A stretch of DNA of 18,207 nt from Candidatus Omnitrophota bacterium (GTDB lineage Bacteria; Omnitrophota; Gorgyraeia; Gorgyraeales; Gorgyraeaceae), in contig JAPLMC010000113.1 in assembly GCA_026387215.1 (NCBI GenBank), forward strand, positions 707 to 18,913, in the 5' to 3' direction. The position numbers were made by a program, and so were the translations under genes. The notes beneath the pieces were generated by a model that did no database searches, was not told where the DNA came from, and saw nothing but the letters and a program-made list of their open reading frames with translations. This document shows, one piece after another, positions 5,923 through 14,118 of this stretch (positions are counted from its first letter, which is position 1; each line of letters begins with the position of its first letter).

Positions 5923-8086
5923 AAATTTGCAAGGGAGGATAGCGCTAGCCCTTGGCGTTCTTATATTTGCGTTAGTGGGCATGCTGCCTTTGAAGGAAAA
6001 AATTAATCTTGGCCTGGATTTACAGGGGGGCATGCATCTTTTGCTTAAGGTGGATACATCAAAGCTTCCTGAAGAAGCAAAGGAAGACGCTCCTGCCAAA
6101 GCCCTGGAGATTATACGTAATAGGATTGACGAATTCGGGGTGAAAGAACTTTCTGTTTACAGGCAAGGAATTGACGAAATAGTCGTGCAGCTTCCAGGAG
6201 TCACAGATAGGGACAGGGCAAGAGAGCTTATTGGCAAGACTGCTCTTTTAGAATTTAAGCTTGTAGAGGATAATCAAGATTTATATTCTAAAGCTTTGCA
6301 AGGCGAAGTTCCAGATGGTTATGAGCTGAAAGATGTAGAAAAAGAAAAGATTTTATTGAATAAGAATACCTTGCTTACAGGAGATACTCTTGTAAATGCA
6401 GAAGTAAAATTTGACCAGTCTCGTTTCAATGAGCCTTACGTAGCAATTGAATTCAATGCTAAGGGCGCTAGCGTATTTTCTGAAATAACAGGGGCAAATG
6501 CAGGAAAAAGGCTGGCAATTGTCCTGGACGGCAAGGTTCATTCTGCTCCGAGGATCAACGAGAGGATTCCTTCAGGCAGGGCAAGCATTACCGGAAGATT
6601 TACAGTAGAAGAGGCGAGCGACCTGGCTATAATTTTACGTGCAGGCACTTTACCAGCACCTATTTACATAGAAGAGGAGAGGACAATAGGACCTCTCTTA
6701 GGCCGCGATTCTATAAATAGCGGAATACGAGCTTCTATTATAGGGTTGGCCTTAGTTTTTGTTTTTATGATAATTTATTATTTATTTGCAGGCCTGGTTG
6801 CAAGCTTTGCAATGCTTTTAAACTTTGTAATAATTCTTGGAACGCTGGGATGGCTGCATACTACTTTGACATTGCCTGGCATTGCGGGCATGATTCTTAC
6901 GGTTGGCATGGCGGTTGACGCGAATGTCCTTATATACGAGCGCATGCGCGAAGAAATGTCAACGGGTAAGCACATGAGAAGCGTTATATCTTTTGGATAC
7001 GATAAGGCATATAGCGCCATATTAGACTCAAATATAACAACCTTAATTGCAGCAGCTCTTTTATTCCAGTTCGGGTCAGGGCCAATAAAAGGCTTTGGCG
7101 TAACTCTTAGCATAGGTTTAATGGCCAGTATGTTCACTGGCATATTTGTAACGCGTATCATTTTTGAAGTCCTTTCAAATAATAAAAATTTTACAAAGCT
7201 ACCAATGTTGAAGCTATTTCCTAAGACGAATATTGATTTTATAGGCAAACGCTGGATTGCTTACACTCTTTCAATAATTGTGCTTGGAGTTGGGCTTGGA
7301 ACATTTCTAATGCGTGGCGACAAGATGTACGGTATTGATTTTACAGGCGGGCAAATACAGGAATATTCTTTTTCAAAGCCTATTAGCTCAGAAAACGTAA
7401 GAAAAGCAATTGACGGTATAGGCGTGAAAGATGCTACAATACAGCAATTTGCTAATAAAAACCAAGTGTTAATAAAGACAGCGGCAGATGAGGCGAATCA
7501 AATAGGAGAAGCGTTTAAGACGAGCTTTAAAGATAATCCTTCAGAGCTTCTTCGCATTGAAAAAGTCGGACCTTCCGTAGGAAAGCATTTGAAGAAAAAT
7601 GCGTTTCTGGCGCTTTTATGGAGCCTTGGGGGTATATTGATTTATGTGGGAATTAGGTTTACGAACATGATATATGCTTCAGCCGGTGTAATAGCGCTTT
7701 TTCATGATGTGGCTATAGGCATGGGTTCGCTGGCAATGGTAGGCGGAGAAATGGATTTAAATATAGTAGCCGCGCTTCTTACAATAGCAGGTTATTCCAT
7801 AAACGATACTATTGTAATATATGACAGGATAAGGGAAAATTTAAAGCTCTACCGCAAGGCGTCCATGAAAGAGATTGTGAATATGAGCGTTAATCAGACG
7901 CTTTCAAGAACAATAATTACTAGTTTTATGACGCTATTGGCGGTCCTTTCAATATTTCTTTTTGGAGGAGAGGTACTGAGGCCGTTTTCTTTTGTGCTTT
8001 TAGCAGGCATGATATCTGGCGTGTATTCAACCGTGTATATTGCTTCTCCGCTTATAATATCGTGGCAATCCAGGCATGTGAAATAA
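5915..8086 (+). CDS. secDF: Fused protein translocase subunit SecDF
   Basis: A 723-residue fusion of SecD and SecF, the proton-driven accessory of SecYEG that pulls exported proteins across the membrane. The SecD half has TM1 (about 8-26), NLGLDLQGGMHL (31-42), the P1 head domain, then five helices with GMAVDANVLIYERMREE near 330. The SecF half starts around 444 with its own TM, MYGIDFTGG near 472 and SINDTIVIYDRIREN near 628. That gives 12 membrane segments in total. I chose the ATG at 5915 over the GTG at 5903 because GGAGGT (5905-5910) sits right before it. The gene ends at a gap holding two perfect palindromes. Confidence 0.97.
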   Translation: MTKNLQGRIALALGVLIFALVGMLPLKEKINLGLDLQGGMHLLLKVDTSKLPEEAKEDAPAKALEIIRNRIDEFGVKELSVYRQGIDEIVVQLPGVTDRDRARELIGKTALLEFKLVEDNQDLYSKALQGEVPDGYELKDVEKEKILLNKNTLLTGDTLVNAEVKFDQSRFNEPYVAIEFNAKGASVFSEITGANAGKRLAIVLDGKVHSAPRINERIPSGRASITGRFTVEEASDLAIILRAGTLPAPIYIEEERTIGPLLGRDSINSGIRASIIGLALVFVFMIIYYLFAGLVASFAMLLNFVIILGTLGWLHTTLTLPGIAGMILTVGMAVDANVLIYERMREEMSTGKHMRSVISFGYDKAYSAILDSNITTLIAAALLFQFGSGPIKGFGVTLSIGLMASMFTGIFVTRIIFEVLSNNKNFTKLPMLKLFPKTNIDFIGKRWIAYTLSIIVLGVGLGTFLMRGDKMYGIDFTGGQIQEYSFSKPISSENVRKAIDGIGVKDATIQQFANKNQVLIKTAADEANQIGEAFKTSFKDNPSELLRIEKVGPSVGKHLKKNAFLALLWSLGGILIYVGIRFTNMIYASAGVIALFHDVAIGMGSLAMVGGEMDLNIVAALLTIAGYSINDTIVIYDRIRENLKLYRKASMKEIVNMSVNQTLSRTIITSFMTLLAVLSIFLFGGEVLRPFSFVLLAGMISGVYSTVYIASPLIISWQSRHVK

Positions 8087-8094
8087 TAATACAG

Positions 8095-8127
8095 GCAGGG
8101 GGAACGGTTTTAAACCGTTCCCCCTGC
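8095..8127. repeat. Perfect 16-bp palindrome after secDF
   Basis: GCAGGGGGAACGGTTT, central T, AAACCGTTCCCCCTGC: arms match over all 16 positions. It starts eight bases after the secDF stop. It lacks a T-run, so it is not a standard intrinsic terminator. It might end or stabilise the tgt-yajC-secDF transcript, or simply be a mobile palindromic repeat. Confidence 0.85.
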
Positions 8128-8167
8128 AAAGATATACTGTTAGTAATAAATCATGAATTCCTTAGCC

Positions 8168-8209
8168 AATTTTACCCTTGTTGCTTCGCAAAGCAACAAG
8201 GGTAAAATT
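8168..8209. repeat. Perfect 19-bp hairpin before the CDF gene
   Basis: AATTTTACCCTTGTTGCTT, loop CGCA, then the exact reverse complement. The core TTGCTTCGCAAA is shared with the elements before yebC and rpmF. It ends two bases before the likely Shine-Dalgarno GAGG of the CDF gene. This is the third case of this core placed next to a ribosome binding site. Confidence 0.85.
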
Positions 8210-8220
8210 CAGAGGCAGTT

Positions 8221-9099
8221 ATGCATCTTGATAAATTCAAAAAAATCAGGCAAATATTAATAGTTATTCTTTTTTTTAACTGGCTTGTGGCGTTCGGTAA
8301 GCTTATATATGGGCTTGTTACAAAGTCTGCGGCCATGACCGCTGACGGAGTACATTCTTTTGCAGATGGCGCTTCGAATATTATAGGGCTTGTAGGCATA
8401 TGGGCTGCTTCTAAGCCGGTTGACAGAGACCATCCGTATGGCCACAAGAAATATGAGACTATTGCCACGCTTGGCATTGCGGTTATGCTATTTCTGGCAA
8501 GTTTTGATATTGTAAAAGATTCATTTTTAAGGTTATTTCATCCTGTAGTCCCTAATGTAAATATTTTCAGTTTCGGTTTGATGGCTATAGGATTTCTTAT
8601 AAATGTGGTAGTGATGAAGTATGAATACAAAAAAGGCACTGAGCTATCTAGCGATATACTGATCTGTGATTCTATGCACACAAAAAGCGACATACTTGTC
8701 TCAAGCGCGGTTATTGTGACATTTGTCTCAACAAAATTAGGATTTCCGATAGTTGATACGTTTGTCGCGTTTGCGATAGGAATCTTTATAGCTAAAGCCG
8801 GATTTGATATATTGAAAAAAAGTTCTGATGTGCTTTGCGATGGAGAAGCTATTGAAAATGCAAAGATAATGAAAGTGGTAAATGGGGTATCTGGAGTAAA
8901 ATCTACGCATAAGATAAGGACAAGAGGAAGAGAAGACGATGTGCATGTGGATCTTCATGTAACAGTTAATACGAGTATGCATGTTGACGCAGCGCATGAG
9001 CTTAGCCATAGGATAAGCGATACTCTGAAAGAAAAGATACCAGGAATTACAGATGTGATTGTGCACGTAGAGCCTTTAAGCCAGAAACACCTCTCATGA
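8221..9099 (+). CDS. Cation diffusion facilitator family transporter
   Basis: A 292-residue inner-membrane divalent-metal/proton antiporter of the CDF family, likely exporting zinc or a similar metal. Six hydrophobic segments cover roughly residues 10-205. The metal site is read from H45/D49 in TM2 (DGVHSFAD) and H153/D157 in TM5 (SMHTKSD). This HD-HD pattern is usual for zinc transporters, though specificity cannot be fixed from sequence. The C-terminal cytoplasmic domain (about 206-290) has the family's HxVRTR-like and DVHVDLHVTV strands and ends with a VIVHVEP strand. The ATG start is preceded by GAGG just after a 19-bp hairpin. The stop overlaps the recJ start by ATGA. Confidence 0.93.
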   Translation: MHLDKFKKIRQILIVILFFNWLVAFGKLIYGLVTKSAAMTADGVHSFADGASNIIGLVGIWAASKPVDRDHPYGHKKYETIATLGIAVMLFLASFDIVKDSFLRLFHPVVPNVNIFSFGLMAIGFLINVVVMKYEYKKGTELSSDILICDSMHTKSDILVSSAVIVTFVSTKLGFPIVDTFVAFAIGIFIAKAGFDILKKSSDVLCDGEAIENAKIMKVVNGVSGVKSTHKIRTRGREDDVHVDLHVTVNTSMHVDAAHELSHRISDTLKEKIPGITDVIVHVEPLSQKHLS

Positions 9100-9626
9100 A
9101 GCGATGGAATATTTGCCAGCCTGATGCAGCCTTGCAGAAGTATTTGAACGAAAATCTTTCAGTTTCTACTATAATCGCTCAGTTGCTTATAAATCGGGGT
9201 ATGCAGGATATTGATAAAATAAAATCATTCCTGAATAACGATTTATCCGAGCTCTACAACCCATTTTTAATGAAAGGCGTGTCCGAGGCTATTTCTCGCA
9301 TAAAAAAAGCTTTGGATAAAAAAGAGAAGATACTTATTCACGGCGACTATGATGTGGATGGCGTGACTGCTACCGCGCTTTTATTTTTTACTTTGCGAGA
9401 ATTAGGCGCAAAGCCTGTCTACTTTATTCCGGACAGGCTTACCGAGGGCTATGGATTAGGTTCAAGCGGAGTGGAAGAGGCTGTTAAGATAAAAGTGGAT
9501 TTGGTTATCACAGTTGACTGCGGGATATCTAGCCATGAAGAAGTAGATGCGTTAAATAAATATGGCATAGATGTTATAATGACCACCACGAACCCCCTAA
9601 GATATTGCCAAATGCCTATGCAATAA
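9096..9626 (+). CDS. recJ: RecJ exonuclease, N-terminal part (gene frameshifted)
   Basis: This is the first part of RecJ, the 5'-3' single-strand DNA exonuclease of recombination and mismatch repair. Motif I HGDYDVDG (D84, D86, D88) and motif II VDCGIS (D141) are intact. After GIDVI, at about 9578-9581, the frame is lost. The protein continues as MTTTNPLRYCQMPMQ and stops at 9626, instead of entering the DHHEPPK motif. That motif is present in the -1 frame from 9581. Restoring VTDHH would need about four bases, or one base if a shorter linker is allowed. The frameshift may be a real mutation or an assembly error. The start overlaps the CDF stop by ATGA. Confidence 0.85.
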   Translation: MKRWNICQPDAALQKYLNENLSVSTIIAQLLINRGMQDIDKIKSFLNNDLSELYNPFLMKGVSEAISRIKKALDKKEKILIHGDYDVDGVTATALLFFTLRELGAKPVYFIPDRLTEGYGLGSSGVEEAVKIKVDLVITVDCGISSHEEVDALNKYGIDVIMTTTNPLRYCQMPMQ

Positions 9627-10810
9627 TAAATCCTCGTCAAAAAGGATGCGCTTATCCTGATAAAAATCTTTCAGGAGTCAGTATATCGTTTAAATTATGC
9701 CAGGCATTGAGCTCTGAGCTAAATAATAGAGATTTCTGGAAACACTTGGATCTTGTCGCGCTTGGCACTATTTCTGACGTAGCGCCTATGCTAGGGGAAA
9801 ACAGAATCCTTGTTAAAGAGGGTTTAAGGTTGTTAAAAAATCTAGGCTCTAATAAAGGGATAAAGGCTCTTATTGGAGTAAGCGGCATTAAAAAGGATAA
9901 TAAGATCGGAGCATTTGAAATAGGTTTTATTTTAGGCCCCAGGATAAACGCAGCCGGGAGGCTTGGCTCTGCAGGTACGGCAGTTGAACTTTTACTTACG
10001 GATGATGATGAAAAGGCAAGTGAGCTTGCTAAAAAATTAAATGAGGCAAACCAGGAAAGGCAGAAAATAGAAAAGAGTACTTTAAAAGAGGCAATGTCCA
10101 AGATAGAAAGAGATATAAATTTTAAAGATCATAAGGTAATAGTGCTTCATAATGAAAAGTGGCATACAGGGGTAATGGGTATTGTGGCTTCCAGAATATC
10201 AGACAAATTTAATAGGCCTGCAATTCTTATTTCAACCAAAGATGGCCTTGGAAGAGGATCTGGTAGGTCTATTGAAAATTTTCATTTATTCGAAGCGCTT
10301 GCTAGCTGCGAAGAATTCTTGAAAGAATACGGAGGGCACCAATATGCGTGCGGCCTGACTATACTTGAAGAAAATTTACCAGGATTTATAAAATTGATAA
10401 ATGAACTAGCCGTTAGCTCCATGACAACGGAAGACCTGATCCAATCTTTGTCTGTTGATATGGAAATAGAACTTAGTATGCTGGATTATAAAATAGTAGA
10501 AGACATAACAAGGCTTGAGCCTTTTGGAGAAGGAAATCCTGAGCCTATATTCTGTTCCAGAAATCTTAGATTGGTTCAGCCGTTAAGGGTATTAAAAGGG
10601 GAACATATCAAATTTCAAGCTACAGACGGCAAGAAAAACTTTGAGGCAATAGGGTTTGGAATGGCTAAGGATGGGGACGTAGAACTTACGCTAAGAAATT
10701 ATTCCAGCTTTGATATGGCTTATACTGTTTCGCTTAATAATTGGCAGGGGATAAACACTATTCAGCTGAAAATAGAAGATATCAAGCCTTTCGGACCTTG
10801 CCGGCTTTAA
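9605..10810 (+). CDS. recJ: RecJ exonuclease, C-terminal part (gene frameshifted)
   Basis: The rest of RecJ. RecJ-like coding begins at 9581 with DHHEPPKILP; the listed start is only a TTG in that frame, not a real initiation site. It includes ALGTISDVAPM (motif IV), GPRINAAGRLG (motif V), the linker helix, GVMGIVASRI, GRGSGRS and GGHQYACGLT of the DHHA1 domain, and a final OB-like domain. No stop codon interrupts it to 10810. With the N-terminal part it totals about 571 codons, close to the family's usual 560-580, so only a few bases appear lost. The last 29 bases overlap the 3' end of rpmB on the other strand. Confidence 0.87.
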   Translation: MPNAYAIINPRQKGCAYPDKNLSGVSISFKLCQALSSELNNRDFWKHLDLVALGTISDVAPMLGENRILVKEGLRLLKNLGSNKGIKALIGVSGIKKDNKIGAFEIGFILGPRINAAGRLGSAGTAVELLLTDDDEKASELAKKLNEANQERQKIEKSTLKEAMSKIERDINFKDHKVIVLHNEKWHTGVMGIVASRISDKFNRPAILISTKDGLGRGSGRSIENFHLFEALASCEEFLKEYGGHQYACGLTILEENLPGFIKLINELAVSSMTTEDLIQSLSVDMEIELSMLDYKIVEDITRLEPFGEGNPEPIFCSRNLRLVQPLRVLKGEHIKFQATDGKKNFEAIGFGMAKDGDVELTLRNYSSFDMAYTVSLNNWQGINTIQLKIEDIKPFGPCRL

Positions 10811-11009
10811 GGCAGGATGTGCATATTTTTATTCTTTTTACAGTACCTTTTACAATAATCTTAGCAACCTGCAGATTAGGCATAAATCTTCTACGGTTTA
10901 CTCCTGTTATCTTTAACCCTACTCCGCCTTTTGCTTTTGCAAGGCCTCTTCGCGCAATGGTTCTTCCTGACATAGGCCCTTTTCCGCATATTTCACAAAC
11001 TTTCGACAT
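10782..11009 (-). CDS. rpmB: Large ribosomal subunit protein bL28
   Basis: A 75-residue bL28, a component of the 50S subunit, and the only gene on the minus strand here. It starts MSKVCEICGKGP and has SGRTIARRGLAKAKGG and RRRFMPNLQ. It carries a zinc-ribbon pair, C5/C8 and C63/C66 (the C+ form of L28). The start is fixed by a strong AAGGAGAT (minus strand, about seven bases before the ATG) and by the family N-terminus; the frame stays open upstream to 11120 but has no such support. The gene is convergent with recJ and shares 29 bases with it, with no terminator between the stops. Confidence 0.96.
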   Translation of the reverse strand: MSKVCEICGKGPMSGRTIARRGLAKAKGGVGLKITGVNRRRFMPNLQVAKIIVKGTVKRIKICTSCLKAGKVRKA

Positions 11010-11066
11010 ATATAGATCTCCTTTATACGTTCTCCGCAGTTGATTTACGCAATGATTTAGGTTAAA

Positions 11067-11095
11067 ATGATAACATAACGTGCTTATACATGCAA
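11067..11095 (-). promoter_or_regulatory. Possible sigma70-type promoter for rpmB
   Basis: Read on the minus strand, TTGCAT (11095-11090) lies 17 bases upstream of TATCAT (11072-11067), about 58 bases before the rpmB ATG. The -10 matches five of six consensus bases but the -35 only three. This is the best candidate in the gap, not a firm call. Confidence 0.25.
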
Positions 11096-11107
11096 GAAAA
11101 AACTTCA

Positions 11108-11149
11108 ATAAACTTGACATTGTTACAATGTAAGTTTTGTCAAGTTTAT
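11108..11149. repeat. TTGACA/TGTCAA palindromic element, copy 2 (variant)
   Basis: Outer arms ATAAACTTGACA (11108-11119) and TGTCAAGTTTAT (11138-11149) are perfect over 12 bp. The core ACATTGT, T, ACAATGT is also a perfect palindrome. The core differs from the other three copies, but the ends are shared. The right arm runs into the first possible ATG of the radical SAM gene. Confidence 0.75.
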
Positions 11150-11159
11150 GAGATGGAAG

Positions 11160-12083
11160 ATGGATGATAAAGTAAAAAGAGCTTATGAATTAATGGAAAG
11201 CTGCAGCCTTTGTCCCAGAAAATGCGGGGTAAACCGGATTAAAGGCCAGATAGGGTTTTGCAAGGCAGGGTTATTGCCGATGGTTTCGAGTTTTCACGCT
11301 CATTTTGGCGAAGAACCACCTATCTCAGGCTGTAGCGGCTCAGGAACTATATTTTTTACGCATTGCAGCCTGAGATGTGTATTCTGCCAGAATTATCCTA
11401 TAAGCCAGCTGGGCCAGGGGAAAGAGGTAAGCGTGGAAGAATTAGCTGGTTTTATGCTTAAGCTGCAGGCCGAAGGCTGTCACAATATAAATTTTGTCAC
11501 GCCTACTCATTACATGCCACAAATATTAGAAGCAGTTTTTATTGCGAGGAAGAAAGGCTTAAAATTACCGCTAGTTTATAATTGCGGAGGATACGAATCA
11601 ATGGAAGCCTTGGATATTTTAGATGGGATAATTGATATATATATGCCTGATATGAAATATTCTGATAATGTGCCGGCTAAAAAATATTCAAATACTCCTG
11701 ATTATTTTGATATTAATAAAATTGCAGTAAAAGAGATGTATCGACAGGCAGGGGATTTAAAGATAGAAAAAGGCGTCGCGAAGAAGGGGATTCTGATAAG
11801 GCATCTTGTATTGCCTGAAAATTTAGCTGGCAGCCAGAAAATATTTGAATTTATCGCTAATGAATTATCGTCAGACACATATGTTAATATAATGGCCCAG
11901 TATTATTCGTGCCATTTAGCGAATCAATTTCCGGAGATAGATCGCAGGATAGACGCCAAAGAATATATGGATGCAATTAGATCGGCTGAGAAAGCAGGCC
12001 TTAAAAATGGTTTCAGGCAGGTCATGAGTACGATAAAACGCAAATGTATTCCGGAATGGACAGATAATCTAAAGGAGTCATGA
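11160..12083 (+). CDS. PflX-like radical SAM protein (COG1313 type)
   Basis: A 307-residue radical SAM protein related to pyruvate formate-lyase activating enzymes (PflX/COG1313 group), whose substrate is unknown. The radical SAM cluster motif is C69-x3-C73-x2-C76 in HCSLRCVFCQNYPIS. An N-terminal set of cysteines, C15, C18, C22 and C34 in CSLCPRKCGVNR...GFC, could hold another metal site and is typical of this group. YNCGGYES, DIYMPDMKY, IRHLVLPENLAGS and VNIMAQYYSCH follow the family pattern. An in-frame ATG at 11148 is possible. I prefer 11160 because 11148 lies on the end of a palindromic repeat. Neither has a clear Shine-Dalgarno. The stop overlaps recG by ATGA. Confidence 0.88.
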   Translation: MDDKVKRAYELMESCSLCPRKCGVNRIKGQIGFCKAGLLPMVSSFHAHFGEEPPISGCSGSGTIFFTHCSLRCVFCQNYPISQLGQGKEVSVEELAGFMLKLQAEGCHNINFVTPTHYMPQILEAVFIARKKGLKLPLVYNCGGYESMEALDILDGIIDIYMPDMKYSDNVPAKKYSNTPDYFDINKIAVKEMYRQAGDLKIEKGVAKKGILIRHLVLPENLAGSQKIFEFIANELSSDTYVNIMAQYYSCHLANQFPEIDRRIDAKEYMDAIRSAEKAGLKNGFRQVMSTIKRKCIPEWTDNLKES

Positions 12084-13378
12084 AAGACTTAAATATTTCC
12101 GCGAGATTTATTAAAGGCGTAGGGCCTTCCAAGTTAAACATATTAAACCGTTTGCGTATCGAGACTGTAAAGGATCTTCTTTATTGTTTTCCAAGGAGGT
12201 ACGAGGACAGGAGCAGGATAAAAAAAATAGGTGAGATATGGCCTGGAAATCTTGAGACGATAAAAGCCAAAGTGCTTACATTTGGGGAGCATGTGTCTAA
12301 AAAGGGTATGAACATATTTCAGGTGGCTGTCGGAGACTCTACAGGTGTAATTCACGCTACCTGGTTTAATCAGCCATATATGAAGGATAAATTTAAGATA
12401 GGTCAGGAATTAATTTTATGTGGAAAGGTGGAAAAATATAATTACCTGCAGATAAACAGCCCAGAATATGAAATTTTAACTGGCACTCAAGAAGATTTTG
12501 TACATATAGGCAGGATTGTGCCTGTGTATCCGCTTACTGAAAGCCTGAATCAGCGTTGGTTTAGGAATATTATGAAATTTACAGTTGATAATTATGCAGA
12601 CGAGATTAGCGAGATATTGCCTTTTGAGATGCGCAAAAGAAACAATCTCATGATGCTTAAAGAAGCTGTTAGAAATACCCATTTTCCAGTGAGCGACCTG
12701 GTTTTGAAAAAAGCCAGGGAGAGAATCATATTTGACGAATTTTTAATATTACTGACAGGCATAGCATTAAAAAGAGCTAGTATTAAGATAGATTTAACCG
12801 GTTATAGCCATAATCTAGAAGGTGACCTGATAGGTAAATTTAAAAATAATCTAGCGTTTCAGTTAACAAAAAGCCAGTCAAGGGCGATAAAAGAAATAGA
12901 AGATGATATGAAAAGTCAGAAGCCGATGAACAGGCTTTTGCAGGGAGATGTAGGCAGCGGAAAAACAATAGTGGCTTTGTATGCGCTTATCATGACTGTA
13001 CAGAATGGATACCAGGGCGCTTTGATGGTTCCTACGGAAATACTTGCAGAGCAACACTACGGAAATATTAAAACCCTAGTGAAACCTCTTGGAATAAATG
13101 TAATGCTTCTGTCGGGAGATTTAAAAGAAGAAGAACGCAGACGTAGGTGGCAGATGATAGAAGTGGGCGAAGCTGATATTGTTGTAGGAACACATGCCTT
13201 GATTCAGGAAGGCGTAAATTTTAAAAAATTGGGGCTTGTAGTAATAGACGAACAGCATAAATTCGGAGTCATGCAAAGAGCAATGTTAAGATCCAGCCAC
13301 TCCTATACCAAGGACTTTGGCATTGACTGTTTATGGAGATATGGATGTTTCAACAATAGACGAGTTGCCACCAGGTAG
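12080..13378 (+). CDS. recG: ATP-dependent DNA helicase RecG, N-terminal part (gene disrupted)
   Basis: The first two thirds of RecG, the branch-migration helicase that remodels stalled forks and Holliday junctions. It has the N-terminal IKGVGPSK and LLYCFPRRYEDRS, the OB-fold wedge domain, Walker A GDVGSGKT (289-296), MVPTEILAEQHY, GTHALIQEGV and the DEQH box (390-393) followed by KFGVMQRAMLRS. Then the frame is lost. Comparison with RecG from other bacteria indicates that about 32 bases are missing just after 13291, covering a segment like KGxxPDxLVMT. Reading continues into unrelated residues and stops at 13378. A strong AAAGGAG precedes the ATG, which overlaps the radical SAM stop. The gene may be truly inactive or misassembled. 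Confidence 0.87.
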   Translation: MKDLNISARFIKGVGPSKLNILNRLRIETVKDLLYCFPRRYEDRSRIKKIGEIWPGNLETIKAKVLTFGEHVSKKGMNIFQVAVGDSTGVIHATWFNQPYMKDKFKIGQELILCGKVEKYNYLQINSPEYEILTGTQEDFVHIGRIVPVYPLTESLNQRWFRNIMKFTVDNYADEISEILPFEMRKRNNLMMLKEAVRNTHFPVSDLVLKKARERIIFDEFLILLTGIALKRASIKIDLTGYSHNLEGDLIGKFKNNLAFQLTKSQSRAIKEIEDDMKSQKPMNRLLQGDVGSGKTIVALYALIMTVQNGYQGALMVPTEILAEQHYGNIKTLVKPLGINVMLLSGDLKEEERRRRWQMIEVGEADIVVGTHALIQEGVNFKKLGLVVIDEQHKFGVMQRAMLRSSHSYTKDFGIDCLWRYGCFNNRRVATR

Positions 13379-14117
13379 AGGCGAAATTAAGACATTTTTC
13401 TTTGAAGAAAAGAACAGGGAAAAGGCTTATAGAATTGCAGAAGAGCAAGTAAGGATAGGCAGACAAGTTTATATTGTTTATCCGATAATAGACGAATCTG
13501 AGAAATCAGATCTAAGGGCAGCCATTAAAATGCACAAAAACTTGAGCGAACGTTTTTCTGATTTAAAGATAGGGCTTTTGCATGGAAGAATGAAATCAAA
13601 AGAAAAAGAAACAGTTATGCACGATTTTAAAGACCACAAGATAGATATGCTGATTTCGACTGTAGTCATAGAGGTAGGCGTGGACATTAGCAATGCTTCT
13701 GCGATGATTATAGAACATGCTGAGAGATTTGGACTTAGCCAGCTGCATCAATTAAGAGGCAGAATTGGAAGAGGTGAGCATTTATCTTACTGTATTTTAA
13801 TTAGCGCGCCAAAGAGCGATGACGCAAAGCATAGAATAAGCGCTATGTTGGAAACTCAGGATGGTTTTAAGATAGCGGAGGCTGATCTTGAAATAAGAGG
13901 TCCGGGAGAATTCTTCGGAACAAAACAACATGGCCTTCCCGAACTGAAGATCGCCAATATAATCAGAGACAGGGGCTTACTGGAAATTGCCAAGCAAGAA
14001 GCGTTTGATTTGATAAAAAGAGACAGATTTCTGAGATTGCCTGAAAACAGGTTGATTCGAGATAATCTTCTTTCTAAGTTCAGCAAAGAAGACTTGGCAT
14101 TAGCTTCTGTGGGGTAA
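13317..14117 (+). CDS. recG: ATP-dependent DNA helicase RecG, C-terminal part (gene disrupted)
   Basis: The second helicase lobe of RecG in another frame. RecG-like coding starts at 13296 with ATPIPRTLALTVYGDMDVSTIDELPPGR; the TTG at 13317 is only the first start-like codon and not a real initiation site. It contains VYIVYPIIDESE, GLLHGRMKSKEKE, STVVIEVGVDISNAS (motif V), QLHQLRGRIGRG (motif VI), the RecG/Mfd-type TRG region with GDGFKIAEADLEIRGPGEFFGTKQHGLP-like sequence, and the C-terminal tail. Apart from the frame break it is uninterrupted and well conserved, which suggests either a very recent lesion or an assembly artefact. The stop is one base before the rsmD ATG. Confidence 0.87.
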   Translation: MALTVYGDMDVSTIDELPPGRGEIKTFFFEEKNREKAYRIAEEQVRIGRQVYIVYPIIDESEKSDLRAAIKMHKNLSERFSDLKIGLLHGRMKSKEKETVMHDFKDHKIDMLISTVVIEVGVDISNASAMIIEHAERFGLSQLHQLRGRIGRGEHLSYCILISAPKSDDAKHRISAMLETQDGFKIAEADLEIRGPGEFFGTKQHGLPELKIANIIRDRGLLEIAKQEAFDLIKRDRFLRLPENRLIRDNLLSKFSKEDLALASVG

Positions 14118-14118
14118 T

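Noticed and set aside
6778..7248. 156-residue open frame on the minus strand inside secDF
   Set aside because: It is antisense to conserved SecD membrane segments, with no recognisable motif or ribosome binding site.
9570..9600. Programmed -1 frameshifting in recJ
   Set aside because: There is no X XXY YYZ slippery site, and a recoded product would still lack the usual residue before TDHH. A deletion or assembly error is simpler.
10741..11043. Plus-strand open frame opposite rpmB
   Set aside because: It is the complement of the firmly identified bL28 gene and has no family features.
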